Assembly: GCA_026770585.1 (NCBI GenBank)
Contig: MU647092.1
Location: 61,006 to 76,391, forward strand
Length of the DNA stretch: 15,386 nucleotides
Origin: Baffinella frigidus
Taxonomy: Eukaryota; Cryptophyceae; Cryptomonadales; Baffinellaceae
Reading direction: 5' to 3'
Numbering within the stretch: position 1 is the stretch's first letter; each line of letters begins with the position of its first letter. A program made the position numbers and the translations under genes. A model generated the notes under the pieces. That model was given only the letters and a program-made list of their open reading frames with translations. It was not told where the DNA came from and made no database searches. Below, piece after piece: positions 1 through 10,059 of this stretch.

Positions 1-100
1 CCTTTGTGTATGAACCCAGCCCTTTGTGTATGAACCCAGCCCTTTGTGTATGAACCCAGCCCTTTGTGTATGAACCCAGCCCTTTGTGTGTGAACCACGC
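1..100. repeat. 20-bp tandem repeat, five units
   Basis: The unit CCTTTGTGTATGAACCCAGC occurs four times without change, and a fifth, diverged copy covers 81-100. The array continues off the left edge. There are no spacers, so it is a minisatellite. Confidence 0.95.
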
Positions 101-253
101 CCAGAGGATCCATCCCGAGGATTTTATAGGAAAACAGTTTCAATTTAAGTTGAGTAAATGAACAGACAAGTTCTGCGTAACGGAGGTTCTCTTTTTGCGT
201 TGAGTTCCCCTTTTTTCACTGTTGTCGTTTTGGGTTCAAGAGCCATCAATCTC
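101..253. other. unassigned upstream non-coding stretch
   Basis: No gene is visible. The segment ATAGGAAAACAGTTTCAATTT near 127 resembles the arm of the foldback element at 11951-12083, so it may be a one-armed relic of that family. Confidence 0.4.
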
Positions 254-380
254 ATCCGGGAACAAGTATTCTTCTTTTAAAAAATGTGCACGAAAATTAC
301 TACATAATTGCTTCGGACGTGGCCCTTTGTGTAGTAATTTTCATTGCCAGCTTTGAAAAGAAAACTACGTGTTCCCGGAT
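254..380. mobile_element. foldback (MITE-like) element, ATCCGGGAA family
   Basis: The left end ATCCGGGAACAAGTATTCTT pairs imperfectly with the right end AACTACGTGTTCCCGGAT. An inner pair, GAAAATTACTACA / GTAGTAATTTTC, lies at about 292-341. The same termini and the same inner motif recur at 13066-13300. It encodes nothing and is probably a non-autonomous DNA transposon. Confidence 0.7.
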
Positions 381-387
381 TAAATCT

Positions 388-448
388 GACCATCAATCTG
401 GCCATCAATTTGACCATCAATTTGACCATCAATGTGACCATGAATCTG
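388..448. repeat. tandem GACCATCAATYT dodecamer
   Basis: Five to six degenerate copies of a roughly 12-bp unit (GACCATCAATCTG, GACCATCAATTT and similar). The motif recurs singly or in pairs at about 1795, 2093-2125, 2312-2345 and 9443-9468, and in inverse orientation (TTGATGGTCA) at 1942-1975, 2208-2237 and 2273. Confidence 0.85.
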
Positions 449-524
449 GGGAGGCAGGCCAAGTCGGAAGGGGACAGCTTCCACTCAGTGTCTGGGACGT
501 TTGCCCCTCCCTCCGATTCTGCAA

Positions 525-658
525 GGTACCACGCCAGAGTGGAGGAGGGGGCTAATTTTTTAAAACCGTGTCAGGACACGGGTTTTGACTTTTGAAAACC
601 ACTGCCTTGCAAGGGAATTGACTTTTGGCGACCCCTTCGAAGACTCTGGCGTGGTACC
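525..658. mobile_element. foldback element with GGTACCACGCCAGAGT ends
   Basis: The perfect 16-bp terminal inverted repeat GGTACCACGCCAGAGT (525-540) pairs with 643-658. The interior holds a second hairpin, AAAACCGTGTC / GACACGGGTTTT, near 571-595. No coding content. Confidence 0.75.
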
Positions 659-938
659 CACGGCAGATGATAAGTGAGAGTTTCATAACGCAACGTTTCG
701 GTTTTGCGGTAAACATGGTACGTACTGACCTGGTGAGACGCAACTCCTCGTCCTTTCCACGTCCAATCGACATTTATTCTGGGTTCTCGAATAGCCTCGT
801 CCACTCGGAAGGCTACGGGGCACGTCCCTCCCCGGATTTCCGGGGAGGGACGTGATGAATTACTGACTTTTGGCGTGTTTCTTGGCCAAGAATCCAACAA
901 TTGACTTAAGCACGGTTCCCTTTATTGTTCCGAGTTAA
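659..938. other. non-coding stretch with a perfect 16-bp palindrome at 821-854
   Basis: CACGTCCCTCCCCGGA (821-836), a 2-nt spacer, then its exact reverse complement at 839-854. The sequence near 731-761 (ACGCAACTCCTCGTCCTTTC and onward) is repeated near 10878-10905, so part of this segment is dispersed repeat. No exon was recognised. Confidence 0.7.
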
Positions 939-1088
939 TAGGGTAACGGACTAAAAACGGGGTAGTTAGGCCTACGGTATTACCTACGGTAGGCCGTAAG
1001 GTTTTTCGTAGGAGCCCCCCTAGGCCCCTACGGCCTACCGTAGTCAATACCGTAGGCCTAACTACCCCCGATTTAGTCCGTTAGCCTA
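939..1088. mobile_element. foldback element, TAGGGTAACGG family, copy 1
   Basis: The left arm starts TAGGGTAACGGACT and carries GTAGTTAGGCCTACGGTATT. The right arm carries AATACCGTAGGCCTAACTAC and ends AGTCCGTTAGCCTA. The arms are imperfect, with CCTACGGTA sub-repeats in the middle. Related to 1605-1765, with end fragments near 4889-4907 and 8756-8773. Confidence 0.8.
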
Positions 1089-1098
1089 TGAGAGTGGT

Positions 1099-1304
1099 AT
1101 TGTCGAAATGGGCTCCGCGCGGAAAAAAATCGAGGTCAGGTCAGCAACATTTTTTATTTTTCCCCCTTTTTGTGTCATCTTATGGGTGGGAGATGCTATT
1201 TTGAGATAAAAACCATGCCTAAGATAGCGTAAAAGTCTATTTTTTGGAAATTTTCCTGATTTCCTGACCTGGCCTCGATTCCACGCGAAGCCCATTTCGA
1301 CAAT
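1099..1304. mobile_element. foldback element with ATTGTCGAAATGGGCT ends
   Basis: ATTGTCGAAATGGGCT begins at 1099 and its reverse complement AGCCCATTTCGACAAT ends at 1304. The inversion continues inward as CGAGGTCAGGTCAG against CTGACCTGGCCTCG. The centre is AT-rich. The only copy in the window. Confidence 0.8.
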
Positions 1305-1604
1305 AGGCGATCCTGGTAGAAACTTCCCACGCCAGGATGCTCGAAACATCCACTTTTGACATCTTTCAGGGGAAACCTCTTGAATCCTTAAGTCAACCAC
1401 GTCAGATTTCACGTGGATAAGGCGTCGGTTTCCCTCGACCAATCTGGTGCGGTCCGTCCAACTATTATGCGTTCAAATCGTTTAGGTGGACTGTATCCGT
1501 GAAGCCCCCGGTGACTGCTAAGTGGCGAGGTGAATTCTAGGTCCGACACAAACAACTCGAACAGAACTGTCGAACAATGTCCCGACCCGAAAACCGCAAC
1601 ATCA
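1305..1604. other. non-coding, no feature recognised
   Basis: Mixed composition between two foldback elements. ATCCTGG (1309) and CCAGGAT (1331) form a short hairpin. No splice-bounded open segment resembling the channel was found on the + strand. Confidence 0.5.
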
Positions 1605-1765
1605 TAGGCTAACGGCCTGAAAATGGGGTAGTTAGGCATACGGCATTGCCTAGGACCTCCTACCGTAGGCCGAGGGATCCTAGGACCAAAAAGTCGCGGC
1701 CTACGGTAGGAGGTCCTAGGCAATGCCGTAGGCGTAACTACCTCCTTTTCAGGCCGTTACCCTAT
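1605..1765. mobile_element. foldback element, TAGGGTAACGG family, copy 2
   Basis: Begins TAGGCTAACGGCCTGAAAA and ends TTTTCAGGCCGTTACCCTA. The inner arms GGCATTGCCTAGGACCTCCT / AGGAGGTCCTAGGCAATGCC are nearly perfect. Shares terminal sequence and the TAGTTAGGC motif with 939-1088. Confidence 0.85.
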
Positions 1766-1873
1766 TAAACACCTCTCGCAAGACGCGCACATCTGGCCAT
1801 CAATCTGATCCATCCAGGCGTTTAATTTAGATGCTCCGGAGTTCCCCGCATCAACAAAATTTCCCACACGCAG

Positions 1874-1929
1874 CAAGGACAAGGCGGCCAGGCGTGACCT
1901 CTACGACAGCGACGACAACCACATCTCGA
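1874..1929 (+). pseudogene. echo of exon 1 (5' part), copy 1
   Basis: Matches exon 1 from its acceptor through the codons for [15 protein letters not shown], then diverges at ATCTCGA into intron sequence with a TAA. The same repeated intron sequence (CCCCTAAATTGATGGTC) follows both this copy and the copy at 2139. No donor remains. Confidence 0.85.
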
Positions 1930-2138
1930 TCTAACCCCTAAATTGATGGTCAACCCCTAAATTGATGGTCAATTCGATCACGAATCCGCCCATCTTTAGG
2001 TCCTTTAGGTTTTAAATCCTCCCAACACGGCCCAACGACACGCCTTTCCGTAGAAAAGATCTGCAGAGAAAGCATTTTCGACGGGTGAATCTGACCATCA
2101 ATTTGACTATCAATTTTGACCATCAATTCCACGCGCAG

Positions 2139-2194
2139 CAAGGACAAGGCGGCCAGGCGCGACCTCTACGACAGCGACGACAACCACATCTCCA
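2139..2194 (+). pseudogene. echo of exon 1 (5' part), copy 2
   Basis: Same truncated exon-1 segment as at 1874, about 265 bp away, with the same downstream junction into CTAACCCCTAAATTGATGG. The two copies are therefore a tandem duplication made after the first truncation. Confidence 0.85.
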
Positions 2195-2355
2195 TCTAAC
2201 CCCTAAATTGATGGTCAACCCCTAAATTGATGGTCAATTCGATCACAAATTCGCCTATCTTCGACGGGTGAAATTGATGGTCAATTCGATCACATCATTG
2301 AGGGGTTAGCTAGTATCAACTTGACCATCAATCTGACCATCAATTCCACGCGCAG

Positions 2356-2461
2356 CAAGGATAAGGCGGCCAGGCGCGACCTCTACGACAGCGACGACAA
2401 CCGCATCTCGAACTGGGACTTTTTGCACGTGCTCTGGTCCGCGATGCGCCGCTCGACTTGG
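2356..2461 (+). CDS. exon 1: S2-S3 region of IP3R/RyR-like channel
   Basis: Acceptor CGCAG ends at 2355 and donor GTACCC begins at 2462. The exon starts with one base completing a split codon and ends in phase 0. It encodes 35 residues, including the acidic segment [12 protein letters not shown] followed by [18 protein letters not shown]. It joins in frame to the S3 exon. Codons mostly end in G or C, unlike the flanks. By position this is the linker before S3, though the sequence alone would not identify the family. Two truncated copies lie upstream. An alternative acceptor, CAAG ending at 2359, would also keep frame. Confidence 0.7.
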
Positions 2462-5400
2462 GTACCCTCTCTCTCTCTCTCTCTCGCTCTCTCTCTCTCT
2501 CTCGCTCGCTCGCTCGCTCGCTCTCTCTCACACACACACACACACACACCTCCCTCTCCCTCCCTCCCTCTCTCTCTCACACATACAATCCCCCCCCCCA
2601 TACACAGGGGCTAATTAAGTTTAGTTAGGACGGCTGGTTCATCACTCGCACACCTCCGTAGGCGTGGCACTAGGCGATCCTGCTATGCCTCACGATCCTC
2701 GGCGCCAATCAATTTCATCTTCCGAATTACATAGGGGCTCATCAAGATTTGTTAGGAGGGCTAACTAAGTTTAATTAGGAGGGCTAATTAAGTCTAGTTA
2801 GGATGGCTAATTAAACCCTCGCACACCTCCTTAGGCGTGGCACTGGGCGATCCTGCTGTGCCTCACGATCCTTGGGGCACACTCCTTCCCGATCCACCAC
2901 GTCTTCCAAATTACACAGAGGCTAATCAAGTTTAATTATGACGGCTAATTGCGTTTAATTATGACGGCTAATTGAGTTTAGTAAGGACGGCCAACTGATT
3001 TCAATTGGAAGGACTAACTAATTCCAATTAGGACGGCTAACTAATTTTCATTAGACTAATAACTCAACTAACACCAAGACCCAGGCGTGGCACTGGGCGA
3101 TCCTGCTGTGCCTCACGATCCTCGGCGCCAATCGATTTCATCTTCCGAATTACATAGGGGCTCATCAAGGTTTGTTAGGAGGGCTAACAAATTTTAATTA
3201 GGAGGGCTAATTGAGTTTAATTAGGAGGGCTCATTCAGTAGTTAGGACGGCTAATTAAACCCTCGCACAACTCCTTAGGCGTGGCACTGGGCGATTCTGC
3301 TGTGCCTCTCAATCCTCGGGGCACACTCCTCTCCGATCTACCACGTGTTCTGCTGCCTCGACTATTTCTGGTGCCCCCAACACTGAACCCTAAGCCCGAA
3401 ACCCTCAACGCTAAACCCGAAACCCGAAACAATAAACCCTAAACCCCAACCCCTAAACCCTAAACCCTAAACCCTAAACCCTAAACCCTAAACCCTAAAC
3501 CCTAAACCCCAACCCCTGAACCCTAAACCCTAAACCCTAAACCCTAAACCCTAAACCCCAAACTATAATCCCCAAATCCTAAATCCTAAACCCTAAAACC
3601 TCAAACCACAAACCTCAAACCTAAACCCTAAATCCTAAACCAGGACCCCGAATGGCTCAGCTCTGATCTCAGCCCTCCTATACGGTCGGTGGCCTGAACC
3701 CTAAAACCCACCCCGATAAACCCTAAACCCTAAACTCAGAACCCTCTAAAGCCTAAAACCTAAATCCTACACAGGAAACCCCTAAGCCCTAAACCCCAAA
3801 CCCCAGACCCTACACCCCAAACCCTAAACCACAAACCCAGACCCCAAACCCCAGACCCCAACGCCAAAACCCAAAACCCGAACCCATGTCCTCCAAACCC
3901 CAAACCCCAGTCCCAAAACCCCAGACCCCAAACCCCACACCCCACACCCCAGACCCCACGCCAAAAACAAGAAAGCCCAAAACACAAAATTGAAAAAACT
4001 AAAATTAAAAATAGAAAACAGAAAAAGTAAACAATAACAAACAAAAACACAAAACCCAATAAAAACACAAAATAAAAACGCAAAATAAAAACACAAAATA
4101 AAAACACAAAATACAAACTCAAAACAAGCGCGAAACCGCCAACCCACAACAGGGCGTGCGCGGCTGTCAAGGGCCCTTTTCATGGGTCTTCTGGTGATCG
4201 CGTGCTTCGGGTCAGCGCCCCAACCCTGCACCCGAAACCCGAGACCCAAAACCCGAAACCCGAAACCCGAGACCCGAAACCCAAACCCCGCACCTCAGAA
4301 CCTTGAGTGGAGAGGTGGTGAGAGGCGATGAGCGTAGAGCGCTGTGCAGAGAAGTTTGCCACGGGAATTAATGGAAAATCGAGAAATTGGAGCTATTTTG
4401 TCAATTTTGGAGAAATTTAGTACCATGAATTTCTCAAAAGTGGACAAAATGGCTCCAATTTTCCCATTTTTCGGTGGCCAACTTCTCTGCAGAGCGCTCT
4501 ACCGACGCGAGGTTCAGAGGTTCTCAGGTTCTCAGGTGTAGGGTTCTGATTTCCTGAGGTTATGAAGTTTTGAGGTTATGAAGCCCTGCGGTTGATCTAA
4601 ACCTCAAACCCCAAAACCCAAAACCCAAACCCCAAACCCCAAACCCCAAACCCCAAACCCCAAACCCCAAACCCCAAACCCCACACCAGGTTCTTCACGT
4701 ACTGCTATTTCTCGCAAACGGCAATCATCGAGGACCAGTCATGCCACTCTCCTTTCCAGGTCAAACCCTTAACCCCCTACGCCTGTGAGGGTTTTGGTAG
4801 ATGGACCTGGTCCATCTATTCGACCAGGTCCATCTACTCGACCTTCCGAAAGTGGCCCTCTATCTTTCGGAACATAACTTCCCGGTTTTCAGTCCGTTAC
4901 CCTTTTAACTTCTCGCAAACTGCAATCATCGAGGACCAGTCATGCCACTCTCCTGTCCAGGTCAAACTCTCATACCCAAACCCCAAACTCCAAACTCCAA
5001 ACTCCAAACCCCAAACCCCAAATCCTAAACTCTAAACCCTGAACCCGAAACGCTAAGCCCCGGCAGTGCGAGATCAAGCACGTGTCCGACGCAGTCGTCG
5101 GCATCTTCTCGCAGTGGAGCTTCTCTTAAACGGCCCCGTCAGCATCCAATAAACGGCCTGTTAGCATTGAATAAACGGGCGCGTGTGCGTGAGCAGTGCG
5201 AGATCAAGCACGTGTCCAACGCGGTGCGGGGGGGGGCGTCCAGGATGGTTGGGGGGGGTAATTGATTTAATTAGGATTGATAAGTAAAATTACCTATGCT
5301 ATAGTATTGTTTTCTGTGATTTATCCTATGTAGCAATGAAACCCGAAACGCTGGCCCCCGGCAGTGCGTGATCAAGTTGCCAGAAGTTGCCAGTTTGACC

Positions 5401-8400
5401 ACTTCCGGCAGAATCTGACGCCAAAAGTATGCATTTCGAGCATTTGATTTAGACGTGCTCGACGCGGTGCGCGGGGAAATCTTCTCGGAATGAAGCTTCC
5501 CTTAAACGGACTGTCAGCATCCAATAAACGGCCTGTCAGCATCAAACAGAGGAGAGAGGGAGGCGACACGAGACAAGAAGATGTCGAAAGGTCACCTACC
5601 CAGAGTCGTATATCACCAAGTATACAACGTATACTAAGATAAACGGCCTGTCAGCATCGAATAAACGGCTCTGTGTCCGTGTGCAGTGCGTGATCAAGCA
5701 CGTGCTCGACGCGGTGTGCGGGGACATCACGACCGTCGTCGGCATCTTCTCGGAGTGGAGCTTCCCTTAAACGGACTGTCAGCATCCATCAACGGCCTGG
5801 CAGCATCCAATAAATAGCCGTGTGTCCGTGTGCAGTGCTTCCCTTAAACGGACTGTCAGCATCCAATAAACGGCTCTGTGTCCGTGTGCAGTGCGTGATC
5901 AAGCACGTGCTCGACGCGGTGCGCGGGGACATCACGACCGTCGTCGGCATCTTCTCGGAGTGGAGCTTCCCCGCGGTAAGAACCCCTTCCTTATCTTCCT
6001 CTTAAAATTTCATCCCCACAGGCATTTAAATTAAATGCTCGAAATGCATACTTTTGGCATCAGAAATTGCCAGAAGTTGCCAATTTGGCCACTTCGGGCA
6101 GAATCTGACGATCTGAAAAGCATGCATTTCGAGCATTTAATTTAAATGCCTGTGGGGATGAAATCTCTTTGATGAATTCTTTTCTGAGAAGAACGGGTTC
6201 TGACCTGGCACAGTGGCCGTCGACTTTTGCTAAGTTGACGGCTTTTGTGGGGGAATTGAGTTTGCCAAAATCGCGTGCTGGCTGCCGGCGGCACAGGTGC
6301 AGGGGTAGAGCGCTGTGCAGAGAAGTTGGCCAACGGAAAATGGGAAAAATTGAGAAATTGGAGCCATTTTGTCCACTTTTGAGAAGTTCATGGTACTAAA
6401 TTTCTCAAAAGTTGACAAAATGGCTCCAATTTCTCGATTTTCCATTATTTCCCGTGGCCAACTTCTCTGCACAGCGCTCTAAGGGGTAAGGTTTTACCGG
6501 TTTGGGGGGTGGGGTGTAGATTTTAACCGCCTGGGGTCAGTACTAGCTAACCCGCAATGATTCAACAGTCGGGGCAGTCTCCAGAGCCCTACACCCTTAA
6601 CCCTGCACCCTGCACCCTACACACTACACCCTACACCCTGCACCTTTCACCCTACACCCTACACCCTACACCCCAAACCAGTGAGGGGGGCTCTTACCTG
6701 GTTCGGGCGGTCGACGTTGCGCACTTGCACCTGATTCAGGGTTTACGGCGTAGGGTTTAGGGTTTAGGTGTGAAGGTTTAGGGGTTGGGTTTTAGGGCGT
6801 GGGGTTCAGGGTTCAGGGTTTAGGGGTTAGGGTTAGGGGTTGGGTTTGAGGGTTCGGGGTTCAGGGCTCGGGGTTCAAGGTTCAGGGGTAATCAGGGTTC
6901 ACGGTTCAGGGGTAAGGGGTAAGGGCGCGGTGCGCACCGTGATGTTCATCACGGCCGTCGTCATCACGACCGTCATCACGACCGTCATCACGACCGTCGA
7001 ACATCACGACCGTCGTCGGCATCTTCTCAGAGTGGAGCTCCCCCGCGGTAAGAACCCTAAACCCTCACCCAAACTCTCAACCAGGAACCAAGAACCAAGA
7101 ACCAGGAACCAGAAACCAGAAACCAGGAACCAAAAACCAGGAACCAGGAACCAGGAACCAGGAACCAGGAACCAACAACCAGGAACCAGGAACCAGGAAC
7201 CAGGAACCAAAAAACAGGAACCAGGAACCAGGAACCAGGAACCAAGAACCAGGAACCAGGAACCAGGAACCAAGAACCAAGAACCAGAAACCAGAAACCA
7301 GGAACCAAAAACCAAAAACCAAAAACCAGGAACCAGAAACCAGGAACCAGGAACCAGGAACCAAGAACCAGGAACCAGGAACCAGAAACCAGGAACAATT
7401 AGGCCGTAGACCTTTCCTTGGAGCGCTCTAGGTAGTAGGACCTCTCGGGACGAGAGGGTTTCATCTGGGGGACTGTGTGACGGCGCTCTAGGACAGTAGG
7501 ACTGTCCTAGGCGCCCTGACAGAGAGCGGGTACGCTCTTAACCATAAACCTCTCGGAGTGCAGCTTCCCCGCGGGGAACACCACCCAGAAGGGTAGTCCC
7601 CGTACCACTTTCAAAAGTGGTCCCTGGACCACTTTTGAACCCTGAACCCTGGACCCTGGACCCCATACCTCGGGAGTAGAGGTTCCTTGCGGCCAAAACC
7701 TCTTCCGTATCTTCCTCGTAATCCCTTTAATAAATTCTAAACCCTGAACCATAAACCCTGAACCATAAACCATAAACCATAAATCATAAACCATAAACCC
7801 TGAACCCAGGAGTTCCAAAGCCTTTTTCGAAGCTGGCTCCCAGACGCGGTAAGATCCTCCCTCAGCCCTAAACCCTGAACCCTAACCCCTCCATGACACC
7901 AGGTTGTTCCGTGGGAGGACCTCTGGTTTTTCTGGCGAACAATGATCATCCTCTTCTCGATGCTCTGGTGCTTTCCCAACCCCTAAACCATAAAACCCAA
8001 ACCCCAAACCCCAAACCCCAAACCCCAAAACCCAAAACCCAAACCCCAAACCCCAAACCCCAAACCCCAAACCCCAAAACCCCTCAACCCAAAACCCAAA
8101 ACCCCTCAACCCAAACCCCAAAACCCCAAACCCTCAACCCCGAGAATCACCTTTTTCCCCGCCTCTCCATAACCCTGAGTCTCGAAACCTGAACGCTTGG
8201 TTTTGGGTTTGGGGTTTGGGGTTTGAGGTTTAGAGTCTCAGGGGGGTTTAGAGTCTCACGGGGGGTTGGAGTCTTGGCACCATCTGGGTGTCAGCATCAC
8301 GGTGTTGATAACTTGAGAATAAGTGATGCGTGCACCAGATGAGGCGTGCTGCTAACACCCAGATGGTGCCAAGACTCCAAACCCGAGACTCCAAACCCCC

Positions 8401-10024
8401 CTGAGACTCTAAATTCTCCTGAGACTCTGAACCTCAAACCCCAAACCGTAAAACCTAAACCCTGAACCCTAAACCCTAAACCCTAAACCCTAAACCCTAA
8501 ACCCTAAACCCTAAATTCCGAACCCTAAACCCTAAACCCTACATCTTCTCGACCCTTCATCTGCTCTGGTGCAACCTCAAACGGTTCAGGGTTCAGGGTT
8601 TAGGGCTGAGCCTCAGCCCTAAACCCTGAACCCTAAACCAGGGTTTAGGGTTTAGGGTTTGGGGTTTGAGGTTCAGAGTCTCAGGGGGTTTTAGAGTCTC
8701 AGGGGGGTTTGGAGTCTTGGCACCATCTGGGTGTTAGCATCACGCCTTATCTTAATAGGGTAACTGACCAAAAAATCAGGGTTTAGGGCTGAGCCTCAGC
8801 CCTAAACCCTGAACCCTAAACCCTAAACCCTAAACCCTAAACCCCTAAGCCCCTAAACACTAAACACCGAAACACCTAACCCCAGAAACCAAACACCAAA
8901 CCCCTCAAGACAAAAACCTGAACCCAAACCCGGAGACAAAAACCTGAACCCAAACCCGAAACCGAAACCCCTAACCTCAACCCCCAAAATCAAGGTGGAA
9001 CTTCCTCCTGCAGCCTCTCATGACCGGTCTCATCATCGACGTGTGCGCCCCACCCAAACCCTGAACCCTAAACCCTGAACCCTAACCCCCAAGCCCCCAA
9101 CCCAAAACATGACCGGCCTTAGGCCTACGGTATTGCCTACCGTACACCCTGCATCCCCAGAACCCTGAGTCTCAATGACCGGGCCCAAACCCCAAATCCT
9201 ACACCCTAAACCCTAATCCCTAAACCCTACAACCTCAAACACTTAACCCTACACCCTTAACCCTGAACCCTAAATCCTAAACCCTAAACCCTAAACCCTA
9301 GACCCTAAACCCCAAATCCTACACCCCAAACCCCAAACCCCAAACCCCAAACCCCAATCCCCAATCCCCAATCCCCAATCCCCAATCCCCAACACCTAAC
9401 CCCAAACCCCAAACCCCAAACCCCAAACCCCAACTCAAAACCTTGATGGTCAAATCCTTTGACCATCAAACCTCAAACCCCACACCCCAAACGGCAGTCC
9501 TTCGACCAGCTGCGGCACCTAGCGAACGCCTCGAAGCAGGACATGGAAAAGCGCTGCATTATCTCAGGTTGTGAGGCCCACCGGTGCAGGGTGTGAGGTG
9601 TAGGGTGCAGGGTGCAGGGTGCAGGGTGCAGGGTGCAGGGTGCAGGGTGCAGGGTGCAGGGTGCAGGGTGTAGCGTAAACCCTAAACCCTAAACCCTAAA
9701 CCCGAAACCCGAAACCCTAAACCCGAAACCCTGGACCCTGAACCCTAAACCCTACACCCCTGGAGAGTGGCCGGCGCTGTGCCTAATCCCTAAACCCTAG
9801 ACCCTAAACCCTAGACCCTAGACCCTAGACCCTAGACCCTAAACCCTAAACCCTAAACTCTAAACCCTGTACCGTAAACCCTAAATCCTGAACCCTAAAC
9901 CCTCAACCCTATACCCTAAACCCTAAGCCCTAAACCCTAAACCCTAACCCCTGCAGATATCGAGCGTTTCAGGTTTGACGGCTTCCCGGGCGAATGGGAA
10001 CAGCGGAGGGGCGGCAAGTACGTG

Positions 10025-10059
<35 letters not shown>

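Noticed and set aside
1-100. CRISPR-like array (also 11331-11563)
   Set aside because: Units are head to tail with no spacers, in a eukaryotic intron context.
1086-1723. Minus-strand ORFs of 118 and 104 aa in the upstream region
   Set aside because: They run across foldback elements and show no domain, codon bias or splice context.
3376-3640. A chromosome end (true telomere)
   Set aside because: The arrays are interrupted, variant, and lie between in-frame exons on both sides, so they are interstitial.
3760-4249. Minus-strand ORFs of 136 and 141 aa that look like hydrophobic membrane proteins
   Set aside because: They translate CCCCAAA heptads and an A-rich AAACACA tract and oppose the channel gene; hydrophobicity follows from the T-rich complementary strand.
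7004-7398. Three overlapping minus-strand ORFs of 95-113 aa (FLVPGSW repeats) and a 189-aa plus-strand ORF
   Set aside because: A 7-nt repeat without stops is open in several frames at once. The product is the repeat translated, with no splice or start context.
7811-7849. Extra exon [13 protein letters not shown] between exons 6 and 7 (CCCAG acceptor, GTAAGA donor, phase 0)
   Set aside because: It would fit by phase, but it aligns as another decayed copy of the exon-6 end, and it lengthens the pore-S6 loop beyond the family pattern. It remains a possible cassette.
9014-9040. Shorter exon 8 starting at the internal CTGCAG acceptor (PLMTGLIID)
   Set aside because: Joined to exon 7 in phase 2 it reads TGC CTC TCA TGA, a stop.
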